A stretch of 64,000 bases of DNA from assembly GCA_964023275.1 (NCBI GenBank), contig OZ029914.1, forward strand, positions 30,697,351-30,761,350. The letters run 5' to 3'. The stretch comes from Norana najaformis (Eukaryota > Annelida > Clitellata > Crassiclitellata > Hormogastridae). The notes below the pieces were generated by a model. That model ran no database searches and was not told the origin of the DNA. It saw only the letters and a list, made by a program, of their open reading frames with translations. A program made the translations under genes and the position numbers. Below, piece by piece: positions 62,000 through 64,000 of this stretch; the stretch's first letter is position 1, and each line of letters begins with the position of its first letter.

Positions 62000-63239
62000 T
62001 TGTCGAAGAAAAACTAGAAAGGTTGCGGTTCTAGCGAAGTTACGGTACCGAGCGATAATAAGAGACTTATCGACATCGCATTTTATGCTCTCATTTCCGC
62101 GAGCTTCGCCCAGTTAATGTTAAAGCCGTGCACTTTGCTTGAAAGCCAGCGGCTAAAGAAAGAAAGCAACAGGAGGTCATGATTTCTTGGTACACTTAAC
62201 AAGCGACAAGCGTCCATAATTTGCCCCTAATAGGCGATCGTTTGAGCGCAGAAATGTTTTACAGAACAAGAACAAAGGTAAATCGTCCAGAAAGAAAAAT
62301 CTCTTCGACGCAGGCGTTCACAGATTCTTATTAACAGAGTCATTATTGCCACATCGAGGTCTAGCTTAGTGGAGAGGTCTGAATCACAGGAGCCTGCACG
62401 ATAGGTATAACCGTAAGATCCCTGAAGGTATACCTCTACTTAGCGCAAACATATCACACAAACACACGTATACATATACGCAGGATTATGATTGTAATCA
62501 CAGACTTATATAGCGCCACTTGGAGCGACTCATCAGAGCCGCTTGCGACCTGAAAACCATGGTCGAACGAAATGTTTTTAAAAGCATGCATACACACAGA
62601 CACGCGAGTGAGATGACAGTGTAGTTAAGGTATTATTGCTGCAAATACGGCTAGTAGGCATTATAATCGCAGATCATTCAGCCATACGGAGAAGTGATTA
62701 GGGTGAGTAGTCGATGTTAAACGAAAGTAAAAGAAACGCATTTGTTTATACACCTCTACAGAACTTCTGTCGGAAGGAATTCCTCCCTCGAAGATCTATC
62801 AGTTTAGGCCTAAGCACTTTTTCTAACTTCTTAAATTATGTTGGTACTCATTTACAACCCCGATAGAATAAACAGTTGAGTTGGAAACACGTGACCTGAT
62901 ATTTCATGAATAACTAACCATGCTTAATGTACTCAACTCACTCGACACTACTTAACTTCACAACCATCTCCACCAGCAACGCATTCCGGGTCAATTCATT
63001 TAATATTTTATTTATGGTTCAACAATAGAAGTGTGAATTATTTTTAAACAAGCCACGTTTGTAACGACCAAGACCAGGCATACTTTCAAATAGCAAACAC
63101 GGCTATAGCTGACTTTAACGGGCGAGTCATAAATTTTTCAGACGCGTTGTGCAGAATTTGTGAGTATGCGCGCGCTTCGGCGTGTGGCTGCCGACCTGTT
63201 AACTAGTGTGTTAATTGCGACTTGAGCTCATTTCTCTTC
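62000..63239. other. Spacer without recognised genes
   Basis: Contains a TATAGCGCCACTT motif near 62.51 kb, shared with several retroelement ends, and one TAGGCCTA at 62.81 kb. No exon with family resemblance. Confidence 0.45.
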
Positions 63240-63385
63240 CCCTCTCAGTGTTCCGCAGGCGCCTGAAGACTATACTGTTTAACAGTGATTTTACTTTTTT
63301 CGGGTCGGAAGCACCTCTGTTGAGATCATCCTCTAAGAGGCTCTTTATAAATCTCAAATTACAATTACAAGAAGCATCCCACATC
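63240..63385 (+). pseudogene. LINE 3' end fragment
   Basis: FRRRLKTILFNSDFTFFGSE then APLLRSSSKRLFINLKLQLQ parallels CLKTFLFPGVLMLEAPLSNL and KKRYISY of the 53.5-kb remnant. It ends in ATTACAATTACAAG, a typical short-repeat tail. Only the last 40-50 codons remain. Confidence 0.55.
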
Positions 63386-64000
63386 CAATCCAGAGGTTGA
63401 ACGACCCTTTGGCTTAAGTGCAACTTGCACGCGAAAAGAAATGCAAAATTCTGACGGTGCCTACATAATATGTATGAGCCTAATGGACATCTAAAACATG
63501 AAGCAGACATAGCAGAAATGAAACAAATTTGTTGAGAAATGTTAGAAATTGATGAAAAAAGCTGAGTTATTACTAAATGCTAAATGGTAATGAAAATGCC
63601 AAACTAAAACGCTGAAAGTAAAAATTAAAAAACTCGTAAAAGAAATTCATAAACAATTCTACGGCAAATGTCAGAAATGAAGGAAATACAGAAAATTGCG
63701 TCGTAGATTGCAGAAAGTAATTACTGCGAGCGTTAATTACTCTAATGCTTAACGGATTTCTAAGAATTACGCATAAACCATGCGTTGACCGCATTCATAA
63801 TTTACAGCACACGATTGTTTCATAGTTGCGGATCCACCGACGCATGGAAACCTGCGGCAAAACTGTAAAAATCGATTTGAGCAATTGATAAATATCCACC
63901 CAGTCACTTCATCGATTGAATGGAATTTTCCACAGCCCATTCCGCTAAGCTTTAACCCCTCAGACAGTAGCAAATTTTTCTCAGAAAATATCACTAATAT

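Overview
The window looks like ordinary nuclear DNA of an invertebrate animal. Spliced genes with GT-AG introns are separated by long AT-rich spacers full of SINE- and LINE-like debris and microsatellites, and there are no bacterial-style operons. A lophotrochozoan such as a mollusc or annelid is a reasonable guess, based on tRNA-derived SINEs, LINE tails ending in a 'tatagcgc' motif and a candidate whitnin/SPTR-like peptide gene. The sequence does not prove the phylum.

Region 1 (about 3.35-18.57 kb, minus strand) is a complete gene for the E3 ubiquitin ligase COP1. I placed 22 coding exons that join in one frame into 622 residues: a C3HC4 RING, a coiled coil, a basic linker and a seven-blade WD40 propeller. 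The last exon encodes only ILELV and the stop. An inverted copy of that exon with its flanks, about 97% identical by eye, sits in intron 20, so the pre-mRNA should fold back around exon 21.

Region 2 (about 19-36 kb) holds mobile-element remains: a TIR element, a LINE fragment that keeps restriction-like-endonuclease motifs, three LINE 3' tails, two reverse-transcriptase C-terminal remnants, and a 0.9-1.0 kb element present as two inverted copies 8.35 kb apart. Large ATT, GAT and GAAGAATGC arrays lie among them.

Region 3 (36.8-37.2 kb, plus strand) carries a small secreted six-cysteine peptide gene with a clear signal peptide, a 3' splice site directly before its ATG and a poly(A) signal. It is a candidate neuropeptide precursor.

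Region 4 (40.7-42.8 kb) is a 1.7-kb minisatellite of 71-bp units in two alternating types. It is followed by a possible first coding exon of a CCCH zinc-finger protein whose third cysteine is replaced.

Region 5 (46.4-54.25 kb, minus strand) is a two-exon homologue of stum (SPEC3 domain, 216 residues) with a 7.2-kb intron. The head of its exon 2, including the splice acceptor, has been amplified into a decoy array beside the true exon.

The rest (47-53 kb and 54-64 kb) is intergenic or intronic repeat DNA: a 190-bp palindrome, a polypyrimidine tract, a TATG array, a 16-bp minisatellite and more SINE and LINE tails. The genes do not form a pathway. I found no convincing new defence or mobile system. 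The most unusual features are the two cases of exon ends duplicated beside their own gene, the peptide gene, and the octamer TAGGCCTA, which is strongly over-represented but absent across COP1.
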